Source of the DNA: Paracoccus ravus
GTDB lineage: Bacteria > Pseudomonadota > Alphaproteobacteria > Rhodobacterales > Rhodobacteraceae
NCBI RefSeq assembly: GCF_004522175.1
Contig: NZ_SDEB01000005.1
Span: forward strand, 62,001 to 126,000
Direction: 5' to 3'
Length of the DNA stretch: 64,000 bases
The notes beneath the pieces are model-generated. The model was given only the letters and a program-made list of their open reading frames with translations, ran no database searches and was not told where the DNA came from. Position 1 is the first letter of the stretch. The number at the start of each line of letters is the position of its first letter. Both the position numbers and the translations under genes were made by a program. Of this stretch, positions 26,221 through 35,591 are shown in pieces.

Positions 26221-27144
26221 ATGCACCTCGAGCTTCGGCATTTGCGCAGCCTGCGCGCCATCCATGAACAGGGCGGTCTGGCCCGTGCCGCCGAGATGCT
26301 GAACCTGACGCAATCGGCCTTGTCGCATCAGATCAAGGGGCTGGAGGAACAGGCCGGGGTCGAGTTGTTCCTGCGCAAGACGAAGCCGCTGCGCCTCTCG
26401 GCCGCGGGGATGCGGCTCTTGCGCACCGCCGAGCAGGTGCTGCCGCTGATCGACGCCGCCGAATCCGAGTTTCGCGCCGTCGAGCTTGGCCGCGCCGGGC
26501 GTCTGCATGTCGCGATGGAATGCCATCATTGCTTCGACTGGCTTTTGCCGGTGCTGGACCAGTTTCGCCGCGCCTGGCCCGAAGTCGATCTGGATATCCG
26601 CAGCAGTCTGGCGCTGAAGGCCCTGCCCGCCTTGGTTCGGGGTCAGGTCGATCTGGTGATCTCCTCGGATCCCGAGGAAATGGCGGGCGTGACCTATCTG
26701 CCGCTCTTCGACTATGCGCCGACCATGGTCGTGCCTGCCAATCACCCGCTGGTCGCCAAGGGCTATGCCGAGCCGCAGGATCTCGCCGGTGAGACGGTCA
26801 TCACCTATCCGATGGACCGGGCGCGGCTGGACGTGTTCTCGCAATTCCTCGACCCTGCCGGGATCGAGCCCGCGCATCATCGCCAAGTTGAGCAGACGGC
26901 AGTCGCCCTAATGCTGATCGCCTCGGGGCGCGGGGTCGCGGTCATGCCCGACTGGGTGCTGCGCGGCCATGCCGGAAACCCAGAGCTGGCGCTCTTGCCG
27001 CTGGGTCCGCAGGGCATGCTGCGCCGCCTTTATGCCGCCGTACGCGAGGACGATCTGGGCCAGCCCTATATGGCCCATGTCCTGCGCCTTGCCCGGACCG
27101 AGCCGGTGCGGATGATGCGGGCGCTGTCGCAAAGATTGACCTGA
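26221..27144 (+). CDS. metR: LysR-type regulator, MetR-like
   Basis: A 307-residue LysR regulator: winged HTH at 1-60 (LRHLRSLRAIHEQGGLARAAEMLNLTQSALSHQIKGLE) and a periplasmic-binding-like effector domain at about 90-300. The N-terminal sequence and the CHHCFDWLLPVL segment match MetR, which uses homocysteine as co-inducer. Its position divergent from metF supports this. The 91-bp gap between them holds the shared control region; I see no clear TGAA-N5-TTCA site in it. Confidence 0.85.
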   Translation: MHLELRHLRSLRAIHEQGGLARAAEMLNLTQSALSHQIKGLEEQAGVELFLRKTKPLRLSAAGMRLLRTAEQVLPLIDAAESEFRAVELGRAGRLHVAMECHHCFDWLLPVLDQFRRAWPEVDLDIRSSLALKALPALVRGQVDLVISSDPEEMAGVTYLPLFDYAPTMVVPANHPLVAKGYAEPQDLAGETVITYPMDRARLDVFSQFLDPAGIEPAHHRQVEQTAVALMLIASGRGVAVMPDWVLRGHAGNPELALLPLGPQGMLRRLYAAVREDDLGQPYMAHVLRLARTEPVRMMRALSQRLT

Positions 27145-27219
27145 GACCCGTGCCCCTTGGCCAGAAAATTGACATTGCATGACAATCGCGGATCAATTCC
27201 CGGCAGAGAGGGACCGCCG

Positions 27220-28323
27220 ATGGCAGACGCGATGAAAGATCTGGACCGCGAGCATCACCTGACGCTCGCCCTTGATGGCGAAACATTGCGACTGTCCGGC
27301 GCGTTCTCGGTCTGGACACTGCCCCTTCTGCCCGACCCCTCCACGGTCCGCACCATTCGCTGTGATCACCTGACCCGCTTCGATACCGCCGCCGCGTGGT
27401 ATCTGGCGCAGGGCATGACCCATGGCATGAGCATCGAAGGTCTCACGGCCATGCAGCAGGGCTTGCTTGACACCGTCACCGCCAGCCTGCCAAAGCCCGA
27501 GGCCGGTGCGGACGTCGGAACGATCTGGCGCAGGCTGGCGCTCACAACCGGGCAGCATGTCCTGCGTGCCGGAATTTTCCTGCGCGAGATCGCGGAATAT
27601 CTGGGGCGGTTTCTTGTCGCGCTGCTGCGGGCGATACGTCATCCTTCGGATTTCCGGCTGACCTCCTTTGTGCATCATTGCCAGGAAACCGGATTGCGCG
27701 CGGTCCCGATCGTCACGCTGATGTCCTTTCTGATCGGGATCGTTCTGGCCTTTCAGGGGGCGGTGCAGCTTCGTCAGTTCGGCGCCGAAGTCTTTGTCGT
27801 CGATCTCATCGCCATTTCCATCCTGCGCGAATTGGGCATCCTGCTGACCGCCATCATCGTCGCGGGACGGACCGCATCGGCCCTGACAGCCGCGATCGGG
27901 TCGATGAAGATGCGCGAGGAAATCGACGCGATGCGCACGCTGGGGATGGACCCGGACATGGTGCTGATCCTGCCCCGCGTCTTGGCCTTGGTGGTGACGC
28001 TGCCGATCCTTGGGCTGATCGCGAATGTCGCCGGGCTGGCCGGTGGCGCGTTGATGACCTGGTTCGAACTGGGGGTGTCGCCCTCGATGTTTCGCTATCG
28101 GCTGGTGACCGAAACCGATGTCTCGAACGTCATCGTCGGTCTGGCCAAGGCCCCGGTCTTTGCGCTGGTGATCGGCATCATCGGCTGCCATGCCGGAATG
28201 AAGGTCGGCAAGGACGCGGAATCCCTGGGTGCGCAGACCTCGACGGCGGTGGTCAATGCCATTTTCGCGGTGATCGTGATGGACGCACTGTTCTCGATCT
28301 TTTTCGCCGAGGTCGGGCTATGA
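27220..28323 (+). CDS. mlaE: Mla-type ABC transporter permease with fused N-terminal STAS-like domain
   Basis: A 367-residue MlaE-family permease. The first 100 residues form a STAS/MlaB-like domain (DGETLRLSGAF, CDHLTRFDTAAAWYL), so the MlaB role is probably fused in. The membrane part holds the signature block SILRELGILLTAIIVAGRT and GSMKMREEIDAMRTLGMDP. With MlaF and MlaD it moves phospholipids between inner and outer membranes. The ATG at 27220 has GAGAGGG upstream. Its stop overlaps the next start (ATGA). No mlaC lies in the cluster. Confidence 0.92.
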   Translation: MADAMKDLDREHHLTLALDGETLRLSGAFSVWTLPLLPDPSTVRTIRCDHLTRFDTAAAWYLAQGMTHGMSIEGLTAMQQGLLDTVTASLPKPEAGADVGTIWRRLALTTGQHVLRAGIFLREIAEYLGRFLVALLRAIRHPSDFRLTSFVHHCQETGLRAVPIVTLMSFLIGIVLAFQGAVQLRQFGAEVFVVDLIAISILRELGILLTAIIVAGRTASALTAAIGSMKMREEIDAMRTLGMDPDMVLILPRVLALVVTLPILGLIANVAGLAGGALMTWFELGVSPSMFRYRLVTETDVSNVIVGLAKAPVFALVIGIIGCHAGMKVGKDAESLGAQTSTAVVNAIFAVIVMDALFSIFFAEVGL

Positions 28324-29087
28324 GCGAAAACCTCATCGAGGTCCGTGGCCTGACCACCCGCTTTGGCAGCCATACCGTCCATGACGGGCTGGATCTGGAT
28401 CTGCGCCGGGGCGAGATTCTGGGCGTGGTGGGCGGCTCTGGAACCGGCAAGTCGGTGCTGTTGCGCGCCATTGTCGGGCTGATCAGGCCCGCTGCCGGTC
28501 AGATCCGGGTGCTGGGACAGGATGTGTCCGATTTGACGCCGCTGGCGCGCGAGGCGCTCGAGCGGCGCTGGGGGGTGATGTTTCAGGATGGCGCGCTGTT
28601 CTCGGCGCTGACCGTGCAAGAGAATGTCGAGGTTCCGCTGCAGGCCGTCCCTGACCTTGATCCGCGACAGCGCGCTGGCCTGGCGCAACTCAAGGTCGCG
28701 ATGGCGGGCTTGCCGTGGCATGCGAATGACAAATACCCCGCCGAGCTTTCGGGAGGGATGAAAAAGCGTGCCGGGCTTGCACGGGCCTTGGCGCTGGACC
28801 CCGAAATCGTCTTTCTGGACGAACCGACGGCAGGGCTGGACCCGATCGGGGCCGATGCCTTCGACCGGCTGATCGTGGGTTTGCGCGACGCGCTGAACCT
28901 GTCGGTCTTTCTTGTCACCCATGATCTGGATACGCTTCATGCCTGTTGCGACCGGGTCGCGGTCCTGGCGGAAGGCAAGGTTCTGACCAGCGGCACGATG
29001 GCCGAAATGCTGGATGTGGACCATCCTTGGGTCCGCGAATATTTCCACGGTCCGCGCGCACGCGCCGCCAGCGCCGGGAAGGGCTGA
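28320..29087 (+). CDS. mlaF: Mla-type ABC transporter ATP-binding protein
   Basis: A 255-residue ABC ATPase: Walker A GGSGTGKS at 38-45, Q-loop at MFQDGALFSALT, signature LSGGM at 143-147, Walker B IVFLDEP at 163-169 and the H-loop in VTHDLDTL. The form of the Q-loop region and LSGGMKKR are typical of MlaF/MCE-linked ATPases. It drives the lipid transporter with MlaE. The ATG overlaps the mlaE stop, and mlaD starts 4 bp after its own. Confidence 0.93.
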   Translation: MSENLIEVRGLTTRFGSHTVHDGLDLDLRRGEILGVVGGSGTGKSVLLRAIVGLIRPAAGQIRVLGQDVSDLTPLAREALERRWGVMFQDGALFSALTVQENVEVPLQAVPDLDPRQRAGLAQLKVAMAGLPWHANDKYPAELSGGMKKRAGLARALALDPEIVFLDEPTAGLDPIGADAFDRLIVGLRDALNLSVFLVTHDLDTLHACCDRVAVLAEGKVLTSGTMAEMLDVDHPWVREYFHGPRARAASAGKG

Positions 29088-29091
29088 GAGC

Positions 29092-30351
29092 ATGGAGACA
29101 AAGGCCAATTTCGTTCTGATCGGTGCCTTTACCATCGCCGGTTTCCTGGCGCTTCTGGGTTTCCTCGTCTGGTTCGCCAAGATCGAACTGAACCGCCAAT
29201 TCGCCTATTATGACATTTATTTCAGCGAGGTGTCGGGCCTTGGGTCATCCTCGGACGTAACCTTTGCTGGGCTGTCCGTCGGCAATGTCGTGGATATGCA
29301 GATCTCGGACGATCCGAACGGCGCGGTGCGCGTCCGCGTCGAGGTCGCCGAGGATACCCCCATCCGCACCAATTCCCGCGCCTCGATCGAGATTCAGGGC
29401 GTCACGGGCGTGGCGAATGTGGCGATCACCTCGGGCACGGTCGATGCGCCGCTTTTGCGCGGCGTCAATCCGGGAAGCGTCGCGGTGATCCCGGCCAATC
29501 GTTCGGCCTTTCAGACGCTCAGCGATCAGGGCCCCGAGATGATCTCGCGCCTGAATACAGTGGCCGGGCAGTTGACGCAGCTTCTGGGCGAGGAGAACCA
29601 GAACCGGGTCAGCACAATCCTGGACAATGTCGAACGCTCCAGCGCCAATCTGGACAAGGCGCTTGCCGATGTGACCGGAGCCACCGAGGCCATTGCCTCG
29701 GCCGCCGCCGATATTTCGGGCTTCGGGACGCAACTCGAGGATCTGGGGGCGTCGGCGCGGACGACGCTTGGCCATGCCGATGCCGCCCTGATCTCGGGGA
29801 CAAGCACGCTGGACGAGATGCGGGATTACCTGTCGGGGGATCTGCGTCGGCTGACCGGCGATCTGAACAAGACGGCAACCGCGCTCAGCGCAGATCTGAC
29901 GCGGCTGACCGACCGCGCGGGCGGCTCGATGGACCGTCTCGACGCGGCGCTTGAGAGTGGCGGCAGAACCCTGGCCTCGGCCGAGCGCGCCTTTGACGGG
30001 GCCGACCGCATGATCAATGCCGAACTTGGACCTGTCGCCACGGACCTTCGCGCCAGCCTCGCCACCCTGAACACGGCCCTGACCCGCGTGACCGAGGACA
30101 TCCCCGAGATCACCGCCCGTCTGCGCAATGCCGCCGACAGCGCCGAGGGCGCGTTTTCCGGCCTTGCGGCGATGCTGGACAGCGCCCGCGCCCCAGTGCA
30201 GGCTTTCACCCGTGACGGCCTGCCGCAATTCACCAATATGGCCCGCGACTTGCGCTCTTTGGTGCAGAACGTGAACCAACTGGTCAACGCGCTGAAACGT
30301 AACCCGTCGCAGATCATCACCGGGCCGCGCACGCCCGAATTCCGCCGCTGA
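29092..30351 (+). CDS. mlaD: MlaD family MCE-domain protein
   Basis: A 419-residue membrane-anchored protein. One N-terminal span (about 7-28) is followed by an MCE domain (about 40-120: YDIYFSEVSGLGSSSDVTFAGLSVG, VQGVTGVANV-like). A long C-terminal helical and coiled-coil extension rich in Ala, Leu and Thr runs from 150 to 400. It is far longer than E. coli MlaD (183 residues), so it may span much of the periplasm like the LetB or PqiB type. It sits between mlaF and the auxiliary lipoprotein gene in one operon. Confidence 0.92.
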   Translation: METKANFVLIGAFTIAGFLALLGFLVWFAKIELNRQFAYYDIYFSEVSGLGSSSDVTFAGLSVGNVVDMQISDDPNGAVRVRVEVAEDTPIRTNSRASIEIQGVTGVANVAITSGTVDAPLLRGVNPGSVAVIPANRSAFQTLSDQGPEMISRLNTVAGQLTQLLGEENQNRVSTILDNVERSSANLDKALADVTGATEAIASAAADISGFGTQLEDLGASARTTLGHADAALISGTSTLDEMRDYLSGDLRRLTGDLNKTATALSADLTRLTDRAGGSMDRLDAALESGGRTLASAERAFDGADRMINAELGPVATDLRASLATLNTALTRVTEDIPEITARLRNAADSAEGAFSGLAAMLDSARAPVQAFTRDGLPQFTNMARDLRSLVQNVNQLVNALKRNPSQIITGPRTPEFRR

Positions 30352-30359
30352 GAGGTGCC

Positions 30360-30992
30360 ATGTCCCGCCTGCTGCCCCTGATCGCCCTGAGCCTGAGCGC
30401 ATTGCTTCCCGGTTGTGCCGCGATCTCGAATCTTTCGGGCGGAAATGATCTGGAGGTCTTCGAACTGCGCCCGCTGGATGACACGCCCAAGCGCTGCGGC
30501 CGAGGCCGTCTGACCGAACTGGTGATCGAAGAGCCCAAATCGCGCGGCACGCTGAATACTGAACGCATCATGATCCGGCCCTCGGCGATCCAGACGCAAT
30601 ACCTGCCAGATGCGCAATGGGGCGATACCGTCCCGATCACCCTGCAAAACCTGCTGGTGCGGGGCTTCAGCGCCTATGATGTCTTTACCCATGTCGGCCG
30701 CGCGCCGCTGGGCATGGGCGGCGATTACGCCCTGATCAGCGAAGTGCAGGATTTCAACGCCGAGGTCGCGGGCAGCGGCGCGATCATCCGGCTTCGTGTC
30801 GATGCCCAGCTTGTCAGCGAAATGGAGGCAACGGTCGTTTCGCGGGCGTCCTTCACCGCGACCACGACCGCGAAATCGACGCGCAGCGCCGACCTGATCC
30901 CCGCCTTCGACACGGCGGGGCAGCAGCTTCTGGCGCAGATGACGGATTGGGGACTGCGCGGCATCGGGGTCAATCCCGCCTCCTGCCGCTAG
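30360..30992 (+). CDS. ABC-type transport auxiliary lipoprotein (PqiC-like)
   Basis: A 210-residue lipoprotein. The signal ends in a lipobox LLPGC with Cys19 as the lipid-modified residue. The mature part matches the ABC_trans_aux/PqiC fold (RLTELVIEEPKSRGTLNTERIMIRP, YLPDAQWGDTVPITLQNLLVRGF). It is likely outer-membrane-anchored and completes the lipid transport system with MlaEFD. It is the last gene of the operon, ahead of a strong terminator. Confidence 0.88.
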   Translation: MSRLLPLIALSLSALLPGCAAISNLSGGNDLEVFELRPLDDTPKRCGRGRLTELVIEEPKSRGTLNTERIMIRPSAIQTQYLPDAQWGDTVPITLQNLLVRGFSAYDVFTHVGRAPLGMGGDYALISEVQDFNAEVAGSGAIIRLRVDAQLVSEMEATVVSRASFTATTTAKSTRSADLIPAFDTAGQQLLAQMTDWGLRGIGVNPASCR

Positions 30993-30998
30993 GGAAAA

Positions 30999-31028
30999 GG
31001 GGCCGGTCGGACCGGCCCCCCCGTTTTA
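30999..31028. terminator. Rho-independent terminator after the mla-type operon
   Basis: GGGGCCGG (30999-31006) pairs with CCGGCCCC (31012-31019) over loop TCGGA, followed after a short C run by TTTT (31024-31027). It lies between convergent genes, so it may serve both strands. Confidence 0.85.
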
Positions 31029-31032
31029 CCGA

Positions 31033-32127
31033 TCAGACGACGCTGATCTCGTAAGTAAATGCCTTGGCATCCAACTCATTCACGATCTCTCCGCCGATGC
31101 TGGCCTGCGGATACATCATGAAGGGCAGGTTCTGGTCGCGGCCCGGCAGTTTCAGATCCTCGGCCGTGTTATAGGCGACCCAGTTTCCTTCCCAATTGCC
31201 GAAAAGCGCGGCGTTGACCTGATTGACCAGCGGGTCATGCGGATCCTTGATCCAGGTCTCGGTCTCGGCGCGCATGACCTTGAGCACATCCGCCGGGTCC
31301 ATCGCGACCCAGCCATAGCCCGACAGCCAGACCTCGGCCCGGCAATGCTGCGCCCCGGTAATGGTCGCGCTATTCGCGCCAAGCTGCTTGTAGCCAAAGG
31401 CCGAAGGCGCGACCCGCACCCCGAACACGTCCCGCGCCGGCACGCCCGAGGCGCGGGCAAGGCCGACGAAGAGCCCGTTCAGATCGGCGCATTTGCCGCC
31501 CAGACCGGCTGTGGTCAGGGTCGCGACATTATCGCCCGGACCGCAGCCGGGGGTGTCCATGTTGCGATAGCAGTTCGAGACGATCCACGCATAGATCGCC
31601 CGGACCTTCTCGACATCGGTCTTGGCGCCTGCGGTGATCTTGGCCGCGGTTTCGGCGACGACGCCCTCGAGCGGCTTGTAGCTCGAGGGTTTCAGCGCGG
31701 CCTGCAGAACCGCGGCATCCTCGGTCACATCGCTCGTTTTGGACCAGTCGATGCTGCGGTTGCGGGTCTCGACACTGCTCAGCAGTTCCAGATGCGGCGC
31801 GCCGCCATTCTCAAAGGTCGCGTGCAGGAATTTCGCGCCGCTCGGATCGGTCACCAATTCGGCCGAGGTCGCGTTGCCGGTCCAGCTGTTGCCCAGGCTG
31901 CGCTGGTAATCCGAGGTGACAGAAGGCACCGGCAGCCAGACCTGCGCGGCGCCGTGACCTTCGGGCAGGGAAATCACGGTCCGGGTCTGGAACTTGCGCC
32001 AGTCGCTGGCGACCGGCGCATAGGGCCGATCACCGGCATGGGCCTGTCGGACAAGACCGCCCAGCATCGGCGCCGCTCCGGCCAGAAGGGCGAGCTTGAG
32101 CACATCACGACGGGAATTCATTGACAT
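31033..32127 (-). CDS. Tat-exported transglutaminase-like protein
   Basis: A 364-residue protein with a twin-arginine signal (NSRRDVLKLALLAGAAPML), probable cleavage after AHA31, then a transglutaminase-like domain. Cys213 (GGKCADLNG), His261 (QHCRAEVW) and Asp277 (AMDPADV) give the cysteine-protease-like triad. Such bacterial proteins act as peptidases or cross-linkers in the periplasm; the substrate is unknown. GAGGT precedes the ATG. It is the last intact host gene before the mobile-element island. Confidence 0.88.
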   Translation of the reverse strand: MSMNSRRDVLKLALLAGAAPMLGGLVRQAHAGDRPYAPVASDWRKFQTRTVISLPEGHGAAQVWLPVPSVTSDYQRSLGNSWTGNATSAELVTDPSGAKFLHATFENGGAPHLELLSSVETRNRSIDWSKTSDVTEDAAVLQAALKPSSYKPLEGVVAETAAKITAGAKTDVEKVRAIYAWIVSNCYRNMDTPGCGPGDNVATLTTAGLGGKCADLNGLFVGLARASGVPARDVFGVRVAPSAFGYKQLGANSATITGAQHCRAEVWLSGYGWVAMDPADVLKVMRAETETWIKDPHDPLVNQVNAALFGNWEGNWVAYNTAEDLKLPGRDQNLPFMMYPQASIGGEIVNELDAKAFTYEISVV

Positions 32128-32375
32128 CGGAAGACCTCATGGGTGGCTGTTCGTGGGATGGCTTCCACATCTCCCAGCCTAGTCGCTCTCGGATTATGCG
32201 ACAACAGAAACACATGCCCAGGCCACCGTCCTGTCAGCAGATACGCCGTCGCCCGAACTCGGCTTTTGGTTGAGCGAGCGCGGTGGCGGCAACTTCACTG
32301 AAATATCACCGAAGTCTCGTCTTGCTGCACAGTCCGGGCGCAAACCCTGCGCGACTTCACGGAACGCCAAAAACT

Positions 32376-33045
32376 GCGAGAGGGAAGAATTCGGAGCCGC
32401 AGCGCGCGCGCTGATCCTGCCGCGCGGGCTGCGCGCCCAAGGCCCGCGCCGCGAGATCACCATCGCGGTGCAGATGATCACCAACAACAACACGCTCGAC
32501 ATCTGGAACGAGCAGTCGAACGTGGGCGAGCGCGTGTTTTTCCCCAATCTCTGGGAAGGGCTGATTCTGCGCGACTGGATGGGCAATCAGGGTCCGGTGC
32601 CGGGACTCGCGACCGAATGGAAGCGGCTCGACGATAAGACCATCGAGCTGAAGCTGCGTCAGGGTGTTCGTTTCCACAATGGCGACGAGTTGACCGCCGA
32701 GGATGTCGTCTTTTCCTTCTCGGACGAGCGGCTGTTCGCAGGCACCGAACCGGCGGGCGGCAAGACTCTCTATGCAGAAAGCTTCAAGCCGCAATCGGCC
32801 AAGGAACTGCCGGCAAACGTGCCGGGCATCGCCCGCCGCCTCTGGCCTGCGCTGCGCGGGGTCGAGGCCGTCGACAAATATACCGTGCGCTTCCACAATG
32901 CGACGCCGGATGTGACGCTGGAGGGCCGCCTTTACGCCTTTGGTTCGCAGATCGCCAACAAGCGCGCCTGGACCGAGGCCGCGAGCTATGCCGATTGGGC
33001 TGCGAAACCCGTCACCACCGGCCCCTATATGGTCGAGGAATTCCC
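32376..33045 (+). pseudogene. ABC peptide-binding protein (SBP family 5), truncated
   Basis: About 220 residues of a dipeptide/oligopeptide-binding lipoprotein-like protein are readable (ITIAVQMITNNNTLDIWNEQ, FFPNLWEGLI, KLRQGVRFHNGDELTAEDVV, TTGPYMVEEF), against about 500 in the family. No proper start or signal peptide remains. At about 33045 the sequence switches in the same frame to an IS3-type transposase, so the frame is a fusion created by insertion. The permease and ATPase genes that normally accompany it are absent. Confidence 0.85.
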
Positions 33046-33635
33046 CCGGCTCTGGCTCAATGACGGGTCCTGTATCCGGTTGCGGCCAGAATATCCCGAT
33101 CACGTCTGGTCCTACGATTTCGTGGAAAGCCGGACCCATGACGGAAGGAAGTTCCGCATGCTCAACCTCATAAATGAATACGCCAAGGAATGCCTGGCGA
33201 TCCGGGTCGATCGGAAACTCAATTCGACCGATGACATTGACGTGCTCACTGACCATTTCATTCTGCGCGGCATACCGGCCCATATCAGGTCAGATAATGG
33301 ACCTGAATTCATTGCTTTAGCTGTCAGAGACTGGATCGTCGCAGTCGGCGCCATAACCGCCTACATCGGACCGGGCTCGCCATGAGAGAACTGCTATTGC
33401 GAGAGCTTCAACGCCAGGTTGCGCGACAAGCTGCTCAACGGCGAGATCTTCTACACGCTCGCCGAGGCAAAGGTCTTCATCGAGACCTGGCGGCGCCACT
33501 ATAACACGAAACGCCCCGCATTCCTCGCTGGGCTACAGGCCTCCGGCCCCCGAGATCCCGCAGTGGCCGGCTTCGCCATGCGGCTCAGCTACGCCGGCCA
33601 CACCAGCCGTAGCCCCTAGACCCGTCATGCACTAA
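33046..33635 (+). pseudogene. IS3-family transposase orfB fragment, inactive
   Basis: The C-terminal two thirds of an IS3/IS407-like OrfB: HVWSYDFVESRTHDGRKFRML, IPAHIRSDNGPEFI with the second Asp of DDE, then ENCYCESFNARLRDKLL with the Glu. The Trp codon of the expected SPWEN is TGA at 33383-33385, and a one-base shift after NTKRP (about 33510) moves the RPHSSLGYRPPAPE-type tail into another frame. orfA and the left end are missing. A likely IS right end with CCGGACCACC lies at about 33638-33669. Confidence 0.85.
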
Positions 33636-33886
33636 GATTGAAACCGGACCACCCTATTGGGGCAGGCCATGGGCGCCTCGGCTACGCCGCAAGATCACGA
33701 AGAAGCGCAGAAATGAAACAACAAACACAACCCATACACCCAGCTTGAAGGAAACCAAAATCGGGCCACGCAACGCGGCGCGAATAGACCCACGCCGACC
33801 CTTGCAGGAAGAACCTAGATTTTTAGGGCGCCCGATTAGGAAAGGTAACGCCCAGAGCTTTTCGCCCTGACCATAGCCGCGGCCCT

Positions 33887-34048
33887 CTACCCGCCCGGCC
33901 CGGCGCGGTATAGCGCAGGCGGGCTAGGCTCACGGATCTGTCGGCAAGATCGATTCGCCATGCCCCTAAGGTTCACAACCGCGACCGCCCCCGCGAGCAA
34001 GAGCGAGGAAACAAGATCGGCAAGCGCCGCGATGACCTTTGCCCTCAT
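33887..34048 (-). CDS. Small membrane-span protein, element A
   Basis: A 53-codon frame whose first 30 residues (MRAKVIAALADLVSSLLLAG) form one hydrophobic span, with a basic tail. It starts 10 bp after the stop of the preceding broken gene. A holin-like or anchor role is possible but unsupported. Unrecognised. Confidence 0.35.
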   Translation of the reverse strand: MRAKVIAALADLVSSLLLAGAVAVVNLRGMANRSCRQIREPSPPALYRAGPGG

Positions 34049-34058
34049 GTCGTCCCCA

Positions 34059-34602
34059 TCACTTGCGGGCGATCGCGAGCGCCCGTTGCATTGCCCCCTC
34101 GAGCTGGGACTGCAAGGTCGTCTCGGCCCAATTGTGTAAGACGCCCTCGAACCTGAACCGCGCGAACAGATCGACGTTTTCGCATCAAACGCGAGGAGGC
34201 GGGAAAGCTTTGCACCCTTGGCCTCGTGCCGCTTGTAATCGCCCGGTTTCAGGCGGCCCGTCATGCGGGGCGATGAAGTATCCGCCGCCAACGCCCCGCT
34301 TACGTTGCTTGGCCCGCGTTTCCTTGGTCGAGTTTGCGCGCGACAAGGCTTGCGCCCCGATATTCGCGAGAATGCGTTGCATCTCGCCCCGCGAGACGTT
34401 GCCGAGTTGATCGCGCCTTGCCTTTGGCCTGGCGATGAACCCGACGATTCCGGCATATTTGGCCCGCCCCGACGATCGCCGAGGCCTTGGGCGCCGCCGG
34501 TCTCTTGCGTCTATAAATAGTGCCGGCCCCATGCCGGCAACATTCGCTAGATCGTGATAAACTGGCGCGACTTGCTCGCCGGCGAAAGTGAAACTCGTTC
34601 AA
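34059..34602 (-). pseudogene. Unknown element A gene, several frameshifts
   Basis: Reading across frames gives one coherent protein: NEFHF, then AGEQVAPVYHDLANVAGMG, RAKYAGIVGFIARPKARRD, LGNVSRGEMQRILANIGAQA, RKRGVGGGYFIAPHDGPPE, DYKRHEAKGAKLSRLLAFDA, then GVLHNWAETTLQSQLEGAMQ and a stop at 34059. At least three frame changes are needed (near 34580, 34240 and 34165). The TTG start overlaps the stop of the upstream gene as TTGA. I do not recognise the family. Confidence 0.6.
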
Positions 34603-34904
34603 GGTTCAGTGCGTAGGTGGTCGAAAACCTCGACCATGTGATCGCGGTTTGCCACGATCAAATCCTTACCCATGTCATTGAGCGCGAGCAAAATGGCGAA
34701 GGGCAGCTGCACCAACTCAAGGTCGGAAAGTTCGCGCTTGCGATCGCGAATGTTGCTTTCGGTTCGCAGCATCCCGGTCGCCGAAATGAATTGTGCCCGA
34801 TCAAATCTTGCGAGGACCGGGGCGCGATTGCGGGCGAAGGCACATCAACCGAACGACCCTAATCGCTCGAGCGCACCACTCCGACCATACCAAGGAACAG
34901 CCAT
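34599..34904 (-). pseudogene. Unknown element A gene with internal stop
   Basis: From ATG at 34904 one frame runs 101 codons to a stop at 34599, interrupted only by TGA at codon 20 (between SFG and CAFARNRAP). The C-terminal part (SNIRDRKRELSDLELVQLPF, ILLALNDMGKDLIVANRDHM) reads as a normal helical protein. A single Trp-to-stop change would explain it. Function unknown. Confidence 0.5.
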
Positions 34905-34920
34905 CAACTCGGTTTTGCGG

Positions 34921-35148
34921 TCAAGCCCCTTTTTTCGCGGATCGCGGTTTTCGCCCCTCGACCTCGGCGGCAGTCAAGGGATCGACCAGCCCGAGCGCGT
35001 CGGCGATCCAGGTCGCGCCCTCGATCAACACCGCGAGGCTTAGCCGCCGGCGCGTCCCGTTGCTCGAGAATCGCAAAATCAAGATATCGCCGTCAACGCC
35101 CAGACCATCGAGCGCAACCTCCCGCAGGATCGCCCGACGCGTGATCAC
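34921..35148 (-). CDS. Unknown 75-aa protein, element A (frame intact)
   Basis: An intact small gene between broken ones: MITRRAILREVALDGLGVDG, DILILRFSSNGTRRR, LAVLIEGATWIADALGLVDP, ending in a basic tail. Its start is about 50 bp after the stop of the upstream gene. It has a beta-rich first half and helical second half. No family recognised. Confidence 0.5.
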   Translation of the reverse strand: MITRRAILREVALDGLGVDGDILILRFSSNGTRRRLSLAVLIEGATWIADALGLVDPLTAAEVEGRKPRSAKKGA

Positions 35149-35196
35149 GACCGGGATCGGATCGCCGGCCCGACAGCCGAGGCGGCTCGCCCCCGG

Positions 35197-35591
35197 CTAG
35201 CCGGCCGCCCCGATTGCCGCCTCGATCCGGCGCAAGTGTCGAACTTGCGCGACCGTGTGCAACTGGCGCCCCTCTTTCGCTCCGCCGGTGACGCTGCAGG
35301 GCGCCGCATTGGGATCGGTCGCGCCGCCGGCCTCGACGTCCTCGACCGCCTTTGCATAGGCAAGCGCCGCCTCACGCAGCCGGGGCGAAATAGCCTCGAG
35401 GACGCGCGGTAACTCGCGCCGATAGGCGCGGACATGCTCGAGCCGGATCTCGCCGGCCGCGGCGTCGAAATAAGAGATTGCGACGGTCGCATGGACGCGC
35501 CGGGCGCGGCCGGTCCCGGCGCCCCCCGATCCGGTTTCTTGCGTTTCGGGACCGCGGCGAGGCCGGGCAGATCATCCCGCCCGCCAGTCAT
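35197..35591 (-). pseudogene. Unknown element A gene, one frameshift
   Basis: ATG at 35591 opens MTGGRDDLPGLAAVPKRKKP. The C-terminal half is in another frame: VHATVAISYFDAAAGEIRLE, HVRAYRRELPRVLEAISPRL, REAALAYAKAVEDVEAGGAT, ending IEAAIGAAG at 35197. One shift near 35490-35510 joins them. The helical second half might be a small-terminase-like or DNA-binding protein, but I cannot support a name. Confidence 0.5.

Noticed and set aside
33669..33886. Possible small genes between the IS remnant and element A
   Set aside because: Only very short frames without start signals; the stretch has mixed composition and I see nothing to support a gene.
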